Part shown: in pieces, positions 21,120-31,690 of the stretch | How the letters are laid out: each line of letters starts with the position of its first letter | How positions within the stretch are numbered: position 1 is the first letter of the stretch | Assembly (NCBI RefSeq): GCF_963924675.1 | Contig: NC_089239.1 | Span: 1,291,001-1,355,000 of the forward strand | DNA from: Phocoena phocoena | Lineage: Eukaryota > Chordata > Mammalia > Artiodactyla > Phocoenidae | Direction of reading: 5' to 3' | Length of the DNA stretch: 64,000 bases | The notes under the pieces: model-generated | The model's input: the letters and a program-made list of their open reading frames with translations, nothing else | The model's database searches: none | Told to the model about the DNA's origin: nothing | Program-made: the position numbers and the translations under genes

Positions 21120-21350
21120 AGGAAGGACAACAGGAATACATAACTTATCACCGTTAACCTAGGGACAGGGCCTTTTGTAACCTCTCACCTCAGACCATGT
21201 CATCTTATCAATGGTAATGCACCACTGTTACAATCAGTGTTCACACTGGATTATGACTCTGGTATCAGGGGACAGAAACATTTCCTATATGAGATTTTAC
21301 AAAATAAGGACTTTTTTTTTTTTTCTGGTTCACCTTACAATAAAGTCAAG
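21120..21350 (+). repeat. Tandem segmental duplication, copy 2, end part
   Basis: Counterpart of 18520-18767, see that entry. The similarity fades near CACCTTACAATAAAGTCAAG at about 21331-21350, which marks the unit end. Confidence 0.83.
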
Positions 21351-21709
21351 ATATAGCTTAAAACTTGATTTTTGTCTTTTCTCATCTTTCCTTTTCCTGC
21401 TTTTCATTCCTCAACTCAATAAATTCTTTGTTGATATTATTCTTCAGCACGTTCTCCTAGTAGATTTGAGCAAATATCCTACCAGGTTCTGGCCCTGCAG
21501 TAGAAGCATCTGCTTAGGTTTCAGCAAAAGTTCCTCAACAGAGTATCATTGAACTGACTTGGACCACATGCCATCCACGTGCAAAACACTGCTCCTAGAG
21601 AAAATGTGCTTTGAATTGCGCCTACCCTGGTCATATGTCTATTCATTCAGCTCAGTATGTACAGCTCACTCTCCATACAAGCCAGACATAACAATTTGAT
21701 GATGGTGCA
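21351..21709. other. Unique DNA, no gene seen
   Basis: T-rich at its left edge. No gene or named repeat supported. Confidence 0.4.
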
Positions 21710-22240
21710 TTTTGCCCAAACTGCAGCCTTCCCCTACTGCCCTTCTTACAGTGATTACTCATCTCCGAGTAAAAGATAAAAGGTCAAATCTCATCTCAAT
21801 CCATGCTTCCACTTACTCCCTCTGCTCCCTTCATCTTGTCTTCCTTGAATGTTCTTTGGAAACTCTAGGCAGGTTCCAGTTTAGGGCTTTTTTTTTTTTA
21901 ACCCTCTGGTCCTTCTTCCTAAATTGTCCCCTCACATTTGTGGACATGGCTCATTCTCTCACATCCTTAAAGTCATAGTGAAGCTTCCTCTGCCCACCTT
22001 ATTGGAAACTGAAGCTCTCTCTGTGCACATCTTATCTACCTTCTTTGCTTTATTTTTCCCAGAATACTTATCACTATCTAAGAAATTTCATGTTTTTTAA
22101 ATTCATTTAATTCACTGTGTCATACCAGACCCCACTAAATTGTAAGATTCTTTAAGATTAGCAACCACTAGGTCAGTAACATATACATAATAGATTTTCA
22201 GTAAACTATTTATTGAATAAATCAATAAATCAGTTTGTGA
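21710..22240 (+). mobile_element. LINE-2 (L2) 3' end remnant
   Basis: The order of diverged blocks fits L2: a pyrimidine-rich CTTCCTTGAATGTTC part, TGGCTCATTCTCTCACATCC, TTTTTCCCAGAATACTTATCA, CCACTAAATTGTAAGATTC and the terminal TTTATTGAATAAATCAATAA. It has a T-rich insertion at about 21890. It sits in the presumed last intron of NAT. Confidence 0.7.
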
Positions 22241-22703
22241 ATGAATATGAATCTTTGAGTGGGGAAATTTGTGTAAGGTTCAGTTGAAGAAGATATTGAG
22301 TTGGTCAAGTACCATGAATGAAAGTACTATATTATAATTCTCCTGTTTGTATTAGAAACTGTTTGTAAACTCTATTTTAATTGATAGCAACTTGTACCTC
22401 TCCTTATTCATCACTAAAAAAACTACATGTAAGGTCTTTACCATTTTACTCATCACTTCATCTGGATTTCCAACTTCTCATGCTCAAAACATGGAAGAAG
22501 TGATAATACTTTTCTTTCAGGGTTACTCGCACCATTAACTGAACTTATGCATGTGAAAGCCACTAATACACTAAAAGCACACACAAAAAAAGGCTTATAA
22601 TTACAGTTATTTATAACCATTGTTTGTGTTTACATGTTTAAAATACATTTGTTATCATTAGGCTAATCAAAGAAATTCAAGTACAAAAGTAATATTTTTG
22701 TTT
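22241..22703 (+). other. 3' part of the presumed last NAT intron
   Basis: A/T-rich unique sequence with no repeat recognised. It leads into the pyrimidine tract and acceptor before the coding exon. Confidence 0.5.
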
Positions 22704-22721
22704 TGTTTTCCTTGCCTTAAG
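22704..22721 (+). promoter_or_regulatory. Splice acceptor of the NAT coding exon
   Basis: TGTTTTCCTTGCCTTAAG is a pyrimidine-rich tract ending in AG at 22720-22721, five bases before the ATG. Mammalian NAT genes have an acceptor a few bases before the start codon, so this site fixes the exon start at 22722. Confidence 0.85.
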
Positions 22722-22726
22722 GAATC

Positions 22727-23599
22727 ATGAACATTGAAGCATATTTTGAAAGAATTGGTTATAAGCACTATAGGAACAAGTTGGACTTGGAAACATTAAC
22801 TGACATTCTTCAGCACCAGATCCGAGCCATTCCCTTTGAGAATCTTAACATCCATTGTGGGGAAGCCATGGAATTGGGCTTAGAGGCCACTTTTGATCAA
22901 ATTGTGAGGAGGAACCGAGGTGGGTGGTGTCTCCAAGTCAATCATCTTCTGTACTGGGCTTTGACCACAATTGGTTTTGAGACCACTATACTGGGAGGGT
23001 ATGTATACAACACTTCAGCAAACAAATACAGCGATGCCATGATTCACCTCCTGCTGAAGGTGACCATTGATGGCAGGAACTACATAGCTGATGCTGGATT
23101 TGGACGCTCTTACCAGATGTGGCAGCCTCTAGAGTTAATTTCTAGGAAGGATCAGCCCCAGGTGCCTTGCATCTTCTGCTTGACAGAAGAGAGAGGAATC
23201 TGGTACCTAGACCAAATCAGAAGAGAGCAGTATATCCCAAACCAAGAATTTCTTAATTCTGAGCTCCTGGAAAAGAATAAATATCGGAAAATCTACTCTT
23301 TTACTCTTGAACCTCGAACAATTGAAGACTTTGAGTCTGTGAATATATACCTTCAGGAATCTCCAGCATCTGTCTTTACAAGCAAGTCATTTTGTTCCTT
23401 GCAGACCCCAGAAGGTGTTCACTGTTTAGTGGGCTTCACCCTCACCTACAGGAGATTCAATTATAAGGACAATACAGATTTGGGAGAGTTTAACACACTG
23501 AATGAAGAAGAAGTAAAAGAAAATCTAAAAAATATATTTAATATTTCCTTGGAGAAAAAGCTTGTCCCCAAACATGGTGATAAATTTTTTACCATATAG
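22727..23599 (+). CDS. NAT1: Arylamine N-acetyltransferase (NAT1-like), intact single coding exon
   Basis: The 290-residue frame has the standard mammalian NAT length. It encodes the cytosolic enzyme that transfers acetyl from acetyl-CoA to arylamines, hydrazines and N-hydroxyarylamines by a ping-pong mechanism through an acetyl-cysteine. The catalytic triad is complete: Cys68 in RGGWCLQ, His107 in MIHLLL and Asp122 in IADAGFG. Residues 125, 127 and 129 are Phe, Arg and Tyr, the combination in human NAT1; human NAT2 has three serines. The C-terminus ends [13 protein letters not shown], the conserved mammalian tail that shapes the acetyl-CoA cleft. The whole frame lies in one exon, as in all mammalian NAT genes, with an acceptor 5 nt upstream. 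No stop or frameshift is present. NAT1 rather than NAT2 orthology rests on pocket residues; in a lineage with one NAT gene the name may simply be NAT. Confidence 0.96.
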   Translation: MNIEAYFERIGYKHYRNKLDLETLTDILQHQIRAIPFENLNIHCGEAMELGLEATFDQIVRRNRGGWCLQVNHLLYWALTTIGFETTILGGYVYNTSANKYSDAMIHLLLKVTIDGRNYIADAGFGRSYQMWQPLELISRKDQPQVPCIFCLTEERGIWYLDQIRREQYIPNQEFLNSELLEKNKYRKIYSFTLEPRTIEDFESVNIYLQESPASVFTSKSFCSLQTPEGVHCLVGFTLTYRRFNYKDNTDLGEFNTLNEEEVKENLKNIFNISLEKKLVPKHGDKFFTI

Positions 23600-23720
23600 T
23601 GTAAGCAGTAAAAATGGTCTCAGTATTACTTCTGGTGCTGTAACTTTTTATTATAAAAAAGTTTAAACGTCTATAAAAGTAGAGAGAATGAAATAATAAA
23701 CCTGCATTTGTTTATCACTC
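23600..23720 (+). other. NAT 3'UTR with poly(A) signal
   Basis: After the TAG stop, AATAAA occurs at 23695-23700, about 95 nt downstream, followed by CCTGCATTTG. This would give a short 3'UTR. No GT-rich element is obvious immediately after, and more distal signals are possible. Confidence 0.55.
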
Positions 23721-23880
23721 AGTTTATCAGCTATAAACTAGAGGCTTATCATATTTTCTCAATGCTCCCACATTATATTGAAGAAAATGCTAGATATCAA
23801 ATCATTTCACCTTTAAAAATGTCAGCATATATAATTAGATAACATTTAAAAAAACATAACCATATATCTTTTCAAAAATA
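23625..23880 (+). mobile_element. Old interspersed repeat overlapping the NAT 3'UTR
   Basis: The series TTTTTATTATAAAAAAGTTT, ATAAAAGTAGAGAGAATGAAATAATAAACC, GTTTATCACTCAGTTTATCAGC and ACATAACCATATAT follows a pattern that I recognise from a widespread old mammalian repeat. I cannot name the family. The proposed poly(A) signal lies inside it. Confidence 0.4.
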
Positions 23881-24555
23881 ATAATAGCAAAGATGTTTTA
23901 ATGATGGCCTATAGTTTTCTTGAGGAAAAAGTGATTTATGCTAGAAAACTTTCCACATTGGTTAATGTTGATTTCATAAAACATGTTTACCTATAACTCA
24001 GTAACTAGAACCTTGAGGGAAACTTTTTTATTAAATTCTACCAGTGTATATCCAATGTCATATTTGTGCAGAAATACCACATGTATAAGGGGATTATAAT
24101 TCAACCAAAAAGAAAGAGACATGACATTGTTTCCAAATAACCTAATATTTCTCAAGACAAAGTGTAAACCAATACTTGTTAGCATGTGATCAAGTACCAA
24201 GAGAGGGACACCACTAATAATTTCTTACATGGCTCTTTTTGCAACCACAGATCTTCAAGTACCATTTTTCTTAATATGGGAACACTACTATTTATAATTT
24301 TCAAATTTTGGAACTCAGTATTTTTGCTTAAAAGTAATAAGTACTGCAAATTTAAAAATACTTATTATCTAAAAACTTCATATTAGAAAAGTATGTTAAA
24401 ACATGTTGGCCAATACAATATCAGTCATAAAATTTTTGTTTGGCAGAGTTAGGTTATTATGGGGTTTCTTTTTTTGTTTTTTCCCTGCAGTAGAGTCATC
24501 CTTGAATCCTCGTTCTTGTCTCCCAGCTCTATTCTTTTACTTCCTTTTACACTTT
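23881..24555. other. Unique DNA downstream of NAT
   Basis: A/T-rich, no gene or repeat recognised, apart from a T-rich run at about 24468-24485. Confidence 0.4.
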
Positions 24556-24690
24556 GTTGTAAGAGAAAGAGTATGTGCTTCAAAGTATACAGTTCTGAGT
24601 TCAAATCCTGTGGACACCAGGTGAATTAATTGATGAATCTGTGGCTCCCATTCCTCAGGGATAAAATGGGGACAATACCTATATAAGTGC
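24556..24690 (+). mobile_element. MIR SINE remnant
   Basis: A GAGTTCAAATCCTGTGGAC block (the decayed B-box region), then CCTCAGGGATAAAATGGGGACAATACCTAT, reproduces the MIR order with divergence. Not a functional tRNA. Confidence 0.7.
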
Positions 24691-25523
24691 CAAACCTAAA
24701 GCACCATCTTCCTTCCCTCTCATTGGCCTTGTTCAGCTCTGCTGCTATCTTGCAGCATGGTTAGGTCGTGTATGGTACTGTTGGACAGAAAGGATTTTCT
24801 CACATTCTGAAAAGACAATGCCAAGGGAGGAGATGTAGGCAAGAGATACATTCCAGATCAAAATGTGGCTCAAGAGAGGACCTTCAAGATGGTGGAGGAC
24901 TCAAATATGGAGGCCACCTCCCCACAAATACATCAAAAATATATCTATATGTGGAACAACTCCTACAGAACACCTACTGAACACTGACAGAAGATCTCAG
25001 ACTTCCCAAAAGGCAAGGAAATCCCCACCTACCTGGCCGTGTGGCTGACAGGGACTTGGTGCTCCAGCAGGATGTCAGGCCTGAGCCTCTGAGGTGGGAG
25101 AGACAAGTTCAGGACGTGGGACCAGCAGAGACATCCTGACCATACGTAATATCAATCACTGAGAGTTCCCCAAAGATCTCCGTCTCAACACTAAGAAACA
25201 ACTCCACTCAATGACCAGCAAGCTGCAGTGCTGGACACCCCATGACAAACAACCAGCAAGGAACACAAACACATCCATTAGCAGAGAGACTGCCTAAAAT
25301 CATAAGAAGTTCACAGACACCCCAAAACACACCACCAGACATAGTCCTGCCCACCAGACAGACAAGATGCAGCCTCATCCACCAAAACACAGGCACCAGT
25401 CCCCTCCAGTGGGAAGCCTACACAACCCACTGAACTAACCTTACCCACTGGGGGCAGACAAAAAGACCACAGGAACTACAAGCCTGCAGTCTGCACAAAG
25501 GAATACACAATATGTTAAGCAAA

Positions 25524-26412
25524 ATGAGAAGAGAAATATGCAGCAGATGAAAGAGCAAGGTAAAAACCCACCAGACCAAACAAATGGAGAGGAAATAGGA
25601 AATCTACCTGAAAAAGAATTCAGAGTAATGATAGTAAAGATGATCCAAAATCTTGGAAATAGAATGGAGAAAACACAAGAAACGTTTAACAAGGACCTAG
25701 AAGAACTAAAGAGCAAGCAAACAATGATGAACAACACAATAAATGAAATGAAAAATCCTCTAGAAGGAATCAATAGCAGGATAAATAAAGCAGAAGAACG
25801 GATAAGTGACTTGGAAGATAAAATAGTGGAAATAACTACCACAGAGAAGAATAAAGTAAAACGAATGAAAAAAATTGAGGACAGTATCACAGACCTCAGG
25901 GACAACATTAAACGCCAAAACATTCGTATTATAGGGGTCCCAGAAGAAGAAGAGAAACAGAAAGGAACTAAGAAAATTTTTGAAGAGATTATAGTTGAAA
26001 ACTTCCCTAATATGGGAAAGGAAATAGTTAATCAAGTCCAGGAAGCACAGAGAGTCCCTTACAGGATAAATCCAAGGAGAAACATGCCAAGACACATATT
26101 AATCAAACTATCTAAAATTAAATAAAAAGAAAACATATTAAAAGCAACAAGGGAAAAACAATAAATAACACACAAGTGAATGCCCATAATGTCAACAGCT
26201 GATCTTTCAGCAGAAACTTAGCAAGCCAGAAGAGAGTGGCAGGACATATTTAAAGTGATGAAGGAGAAAAACCACAACCAAGGTTACTGTAACCGCAAAG
26301 ATCTCCTTCAGATTTGATGGAGAAATTAAAACCTTTATAGATAAGCAAAAGCTGTGAGAGTTCAGCACCATAAAACCAGCTTTACAACAAATGCTAAAGG
26401 AACTTCTCTAGG
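25524..26412 (+). pseudogene. L1-B ORF1, nonsense mutation
   Basis: The start at 25524 aligns with L1-A ORF1. The frame keeps the coiled-coil and the RRM start (QNIRIIGVPEEEE). It ends at TAA 26123-26125, where L1-A has TAC, so the C-terminal RNA-binding domain is lost. The remaining sequence continues recognisably to about 26412 with further lesions. Confidence 0.85.
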
Positions 26413-26469
26413 CAAGAAACACAAGAGAAGGAAAAGACCTACAATAACAAACCCAAAACAATTAAGAAA

Positions 26470-29400
26470 ATGGGAATAGGAACATACATATCGATAATTA
26501 CCTTAAATGTAAATGGATTAAATGCTCCCACCAAAAGATACAGACTGGCTGAATGGATACAAAAACAAGACACGTATATATGCTGTCTACAAGAGACCCA
26601 CTTCAGACCTAAGGACACATACAGACTGAAAGTGGGGGGATGGAAAAAGATATTCCATGAAAATGGAAATCAAAAGAAAGATGGTGTAGCAATTCTCATA
26701 TCAGACAAAATAGACTTTAAAATAAAGACTATAACAAGAGACAAAGAAGGACACTACATAATGATCAAGGGATCAGTCCAAGAAAAATATATAACAATTG
26801 TATATATTTATGCACCCAACATAAGAGCACTTCAATGAATAAGGCAAATGCTAAGAGCCATAAAAGGGGAAATCGACAGTAGCAAAATAGTAGGGTACTT
26901 TAACACCCCACTGTCACCAATGGACAGATCAATGAAAATAAAATTAAATAAGGAAACACAGCTTTAAATGACACATTAAACGAGATGGACTTAATTGGTA
27001 TTTATAGGGCATTCCATCAAGAAACAACGGAATACATTTTATTCTGATGTGCTCATGGAACATTCTCCAGGGTAGATCATAACTTGGGTCACAAATCAAG
27101 CCTTGGTAAATTTAAGAAAATTGAAATTGTATCAAGTATCTTTTATGACCACAATGCTATGAGACTAGATATCAATTACAGAAAAAAAAAACTGTAAAAA
27201 ATATAAACACATGGAGGTTAAATAATAAGCTACTAAATAACCAAGAGATTATTGAAGAAATCAAAGAGGAAATCAAAAAATACCTAGAAACAAATGGCAC
27301 TGAAAACATGACAAGCCAAAATCAATGGGATGCAGCAAAAGCAGTTCTAAGAGGGCAGTTTATACCAATACAATCCTACCTCCAGGAGCAAGAAAAATCT
27401 CAAATCAACAGCCTAAACTTACACCTAAAGCAACTAAAGAAATAAGAAAAATAAAACCCAAAGTGAGCAGAAGGAAAGAAATCATAAAGATCAGATCAGA
27501 AATAAATGAAACAGAAATGAAGGAAATGGTAGTAAAGATCAGTAAAACTAAAAGTTGGTTCTTTGAGAAGATAAACAAAATTGATAGGCCATTGGCCAAA
27601 CTCATCAAGAAAAAAAGGGAGAAGTCTGAAATCAACAGAATTAGAAATGAAAAAGGAGAAGTAAAAACTGACACAGCAGAAATACAAAGGATCATGAGAG
27701 ATTACTACAAGCAACTCTATGCCAATAAAATGGACAACCTGGAAGAAATGGACAAATTCTTAGAAAGGTATAAACTTTACAGACTGAACAGGAAGGAAGA
27801 GAAAATATAAGCAGATCAATCACAAGCACTGAAATTGAAACTGAAATTAAAAATCTTCCAGTAAACAGGGCTTCCCTGGTGACGCAGTGGTTGAGAGTCC
27901 ACCTGCTGATGCAGGGAACACGGGTTCATGCCCGGTCCGGGAAGATCCCACATGCTGCGGAGTGGCTGGACCCATGAGCCATGGCCACTGAGCCTGCATG
28001 TCCGGAGCCTGTGCTCCACAGCGGGAGAGACCACAACAGCGAGAGGCCCGCGTACCACCAAAAAAAAAAAAAAAATCTTCCAGTAAACAAAGGCCCAAGT
28101 ACAGATGGATTCACAGACAAATTCTATCAAACATTTAGAGAAGAGCTAACACCTATCCTTCTCAAAGTCTTCCAAAATATAACAGAGGGAGGAACACTCC
28201 CAAACTCATTCTATGAGGCCAAAATCACCCTGATACCAAAACCAAACAAAGATGTGACAAAAAAAGAAAGCTATGGCCAATATCACTGATGAACATAAAT
28301 GCAAAAATCCTCAACAAAATAATAGCAAACAGAATTCAGCCACACATTAAAAAATATCAAACACCATGATCAAATGGGGTTTATCCCAGGAATGCAAGTA
28401 TTCTTCAATATATGTAAATCAATCAATGTGATTTATTATTAACAAATTGAAGGAGAAAAACCATATGATCATCTCAATAGATGCAGAAATATCTTTTGAC
28501 AAAAGTCAACACCTATTTATGATAAAAACTCTCCAGAAAGTAAGCATAGAAGGAATCTACTCAACATAATAAAGTCCATATATGACAAACCCACAGCCAA
28601 CATCATTCTCAATGGTGAGAAACTGAAACCATTTCCACTAAGATCAGGAAGAAGGCAAGGTTGCCCACTCTCACCACTATTATTCAACATAGTTTTGGAA
28701 GTTTTAGCTACAGCAAGCAGAGAAGAAAAGGAAGTAAAAGGATTCCAAATCAGAAAAGAAGTAAATCTGTCACTGTTTTCAGATGCCATGATACTCTACA
28801 TAGAGAATCCTAAAGATGCTATCAGAAAACTACTAGAGCTAATCAATGAATTTGGTAAAGTAGCAGGATACAAAATTAATGCACAGAAATCTCTTGCATT
28901 CCTATACACTAATGGTGAAAAATCTGAAAGAGAATCTAAGGAAACACTCCGTTTACCATTGCAACAAAAAGAATAAAATATCTAGGAATAAGACTACCTA
29001 AAGAGACAAAAGACCTGTATGCAGAAAACTATAAGACACTGGTGAAAGAAATTAAAGATGATACAAAAAGATGAAAAGATATACCATGCTTTTGGATTGG
29101 AAGAATCAACATTGTGAAAATGACTCTAATAACCAAAGTAATCTACAGATTCAATGCAATCCCAATCAAACTACCAATGGCATTTTTCACAGAACTAGAA
29201 CAAAAAAAGTTTACAATTTGTATGGAAAAACAAAAGACCCTGAACAGCCAAAGAAAATTTGTGAAAGAAAAACGGAGCTGGATGAGTCTCCGTGACTTCA
29301 GACTATATTACTACAGTAATCAAGACAGTATGGTACTGGCAGAAAAACAAAAATATAGATCCCTGGAACAGGAGAGAAAGCCAGGAGATAAACTCACACA

Positions 29401-30480
29401 CATATGGTCAGCTCTTTGATACAGGGGGCAAGAGTATACAATGGAGAAAAGACACCCACTTCAATAAGTGGTGCTGGGAAAACTGGACAGCTACATGTAA
29501 AAGAATGAAATTAGAACCCCCCTTAATACTATATACAAAAATAAACTACAAATGGATTAAAGACCTAAATGTAAGGCCAGACACTATTAAACTCTTAGAG
29601 GAAAACATAGGCAGAATACTCTATGACATAAATCACAGCAAGATCCTTTTTGACCCACCTCCTAGAGAAATGGAAATAAAAACAAAAATAAACAAATAGG
29701 ACCTAATGAAACTTAAAAGCTTTTGCACAGAAAACCATAAACAAGACCAAAAGACAACCCTCAGAATGGGAGAAAATATTTGCAAATGAAGAAACTGACA
29801 AAGGGTTAATCTCCAAAATTTACAAGCAGCTCAATATCAAAAAAACAAAGAACCCAATCCAAAATTCGCCGGAAGATCTAAACAGACATTTCTCCAAAGA
29901 AAATTTACAGATTGCCAGCAAACACATGAAAGAATGCTCAACATCATTAATCATTAGAGAAATGCAAATCAAAACTACAATGAGATATCATCTCACACTG
30001 GTCAGAATGGCCATTATCAAAAAAACTACAAACAATAAATGCTGGAGAGGGTGTGGACAAAAGGGAACTCTCTTGCACTGTTGGTGGGAATGTAAATTGA
30101 TAGAGTCACTATGGAGAACAGTATGGAGGTTCCTTAAAAATCTAAAAATAGATCTACCATACGACCCAGCAATCCCACTCCTGGGCATATACCCTGAGAA
30201 AGCCATAATTCAAAAAGAGTCATGTACCACAATGTTCATTGCAGCTCTATTTACAATAACCAGAACATGGAAGCACCCTAAGCGTCCATCAACAGATGAA
30301 TGGGTAAAGAAGATGTGTCACATATACACAATGCCATATTACTCAGCCATAAAATGAAACGAAATTGAGTTATTTGTAGTAAGGTGCATGGACCTAGAGT
30401 CAGTCATACAGAGTGAAATTAGTCAGGAAGAGAAAAACAAATACCTTATGCTAACACATATATATGGGATCCAAAAATAA
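26470..30480 (+). pseudogene. L1-B ORF2, multiply broken
   Basis: It opens with the endonuclease N-terminus (122 codons to a stop at 26836-26838). Homology continues through endonuclease, RT and the cysteine-rich end with many frameshifts and stops. The RT catalytic site reads LFSDAM instead of LFADDM (about 28770-28790), a loss of a catalytic aspartate. A SINE at 27868-28070 splits it. Confidence 0.88.
27868..28070 (+). mobile_element. CHR-type SINE within L1-B ORF2
   Basis: The sense-strand SINE begins GGGCTTCCCTGGTGACGCAG and ends in an A-run. The 19-bp duplication AAAAATCTTCCAGTAAACA at 27849-27867 and 28071-28089 is exact, so insertion postdates L1-B. Confidence 0.94.
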
Positions 30481-30840
30481 AGTCCTGAAGAACCTAGGGG
30501 CAAGATGGGAATAAAGATGCAGACCTAGTAAAGAATGGACTTGAGGACACAGGGAGGGAGAAGGGTAAGCTGGGACGAATTGAGAGAGTGGCATGGACAT
30601 ATATACAGTACCAAATGTAAAACTGAAAGCCTGTGGGAAGCAGCCGCATCACACAGGGAGATCAGCTCAGTGCTTTTAGACCACCTAGAGAGGTGGGATA
30701 GGGCGGGTGGGAGGGAGGGAGATGCAAGAGGGAAGAGATATGAGCATATACGTATATATATAACTGATTCACTTTGTTATAAAGCAGAAACTAACACACC
30801 ATTGTAAAGCAATAATACTTCAATAATGATGTTAAGAAAA

Positions 30841-30898
30841 AGTGATGTTAAAAATTATTAATTAAATACTGCTATAGCTGCTCCCCAATTAAAAAAAT
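30841..30898 (+). other. Possible L1 3' transduction
   Basis: Between the first A-rich end of L1-B (about 30835-30841) and the right flanking repeat lies a non-L1 segment. It contains TGCTATAGCTGCTCCCC and ends in a second A-run. This arrangement is what read-through past a weak L1 poly(A) signal followed by retrotransposition would leave. Confidence 0.45.
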
Positions 30899-30910
30899 AT
30901 ATGGCTCAAG

Positions 30911-31155
30911 GAAAAAATGCAGTTTGTACAAATGAGTCAAAGTCATATTGTATAATGAGTATCCTGAAACCCAATGCAGTTGTTTTGCCTTAAATACAAC
31001 TATGACATGTGGTGGGGGGAGTTGGGGAAAACCCAAAATATGTTGAAAGAGACTTAGAGATATAAAATTTATCTTCCAGATTGAACAGATGTGTCTTTCT
31101 GTGCAATGTTAACATCTCTCCAGTGAAAATTAAATGAGTGGTCTCTATGGTTTAA
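30911..31155. other. Unique DNA, no gene seen
   Basis: No gene or repeat recognised between L1-B and the next repeat-like stretch. Confidence 0.4.
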
Positions 31156-31480
31156 TGATTATTGACCCTGTTACTACTGCTGCTTAAAAAATTGCCCTGA
31201 AACTCAGTGGTTTAAAACAACCATTTTATTTTGCTCACAAGGCCTCTGGGTCTGTACTTTAAGAAGGTTACAGAGGAATGGTTCTTTTCTGCTGTCCAAC
31301 GTCCAGTCTCAGCTGAGAGAACTCCAGTGGCTCACGGTTATTTGATGGCTATGTGCTAGAAGCGTATTCACTGGCATTGTGTTGCTGAGCTGGGCCTACA
31401 AAAGGAGAACATACATGTGGCCTCTCCAAGTGGTCTGGGCTTCCTCACAGCATGGTGGCCTCAGGGCAGTTATAGTTCTA
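31156..31480. mobile_element. Old interspersed repeat, family not named
   Basis: The series CTCAGTGGTTTAAAACAACC, ATTTTATTTTGCTCACAAGG, CAGTCTCAGCTGAGAGAACTC, TGGCCTCTCCAAGTGGTCTG and GGCTTCCTCACAGCATGGTG occurs together in a well-known old mammalian repeat. The order and spacing match my recollection but I cannot assign the family. Confidence 0.45.
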
Positions 31481-31554
31481 AACCGTGACTCAGAATGCTA
31501 TGTTGAGGGTTCTAGCTTATAAGTTGGAAACTAAAGCAACTTTTAAAAAATTAT

Positions 31555-31690
31555 TGTTTTCAGGTGAAGTGAAATTTGTGTACAATCACAATGTTGTGCA
31601 ACCATCACCTCCATCTAATTTCACAATATTTACATTACTCCCAAATAAAACCCCAAACCCATTGAGCTGTTTAAATCACCTGTCATGACC
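31555..31690 (-). mobile_element. Old L1 3'UTR fragment, probably antisense
   Basis: AATCACAATGTTGTGCAACC followed by ATCACCTCCATCTAATTTCA and CCAAATAAAACCCCAAACCC resembles the reverse complement of an L1M-type 3' terminus. Short and diverged. Confidence 0.45.

Larger units (their letters stand above)
24875..30898 (+). mobile_element. L1-B: L1 with a precisely spliced 5'UTR
   Basis: It starts AGAGGACCTTCAAGATGGTGG, then 162 bp of L1 5'UTR up to ACCTGG (25036). It jumps to CCGTGTGG (25037) and continues through ORF1, ORF2 and the 3'UTR to about 30840. The missing interval equals 1507-3254 of L1-A and is bounded there by GT and AG. A near-direct repeat (ATGTGGCTCAAG at 24863-24874, ATATGGCTCAAG at 30899-30910, 11 of 12 identical) flanks it. 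About 55 bp of non-L1 sequence with a second A-run lies between the L1 tail and the right repeat. Both ORFs are broken, and a SINE sits at 27868-28070. Confidence 0.88.

Noticed and set aside
22300..22721. Longer N-terminus or additional coding exon of NAT upstream
   Set aside because: In-frame stops precede the ATG and the acceptor lies 5 nt upstream; the protein already starts with the conserved NAT N-terminus.
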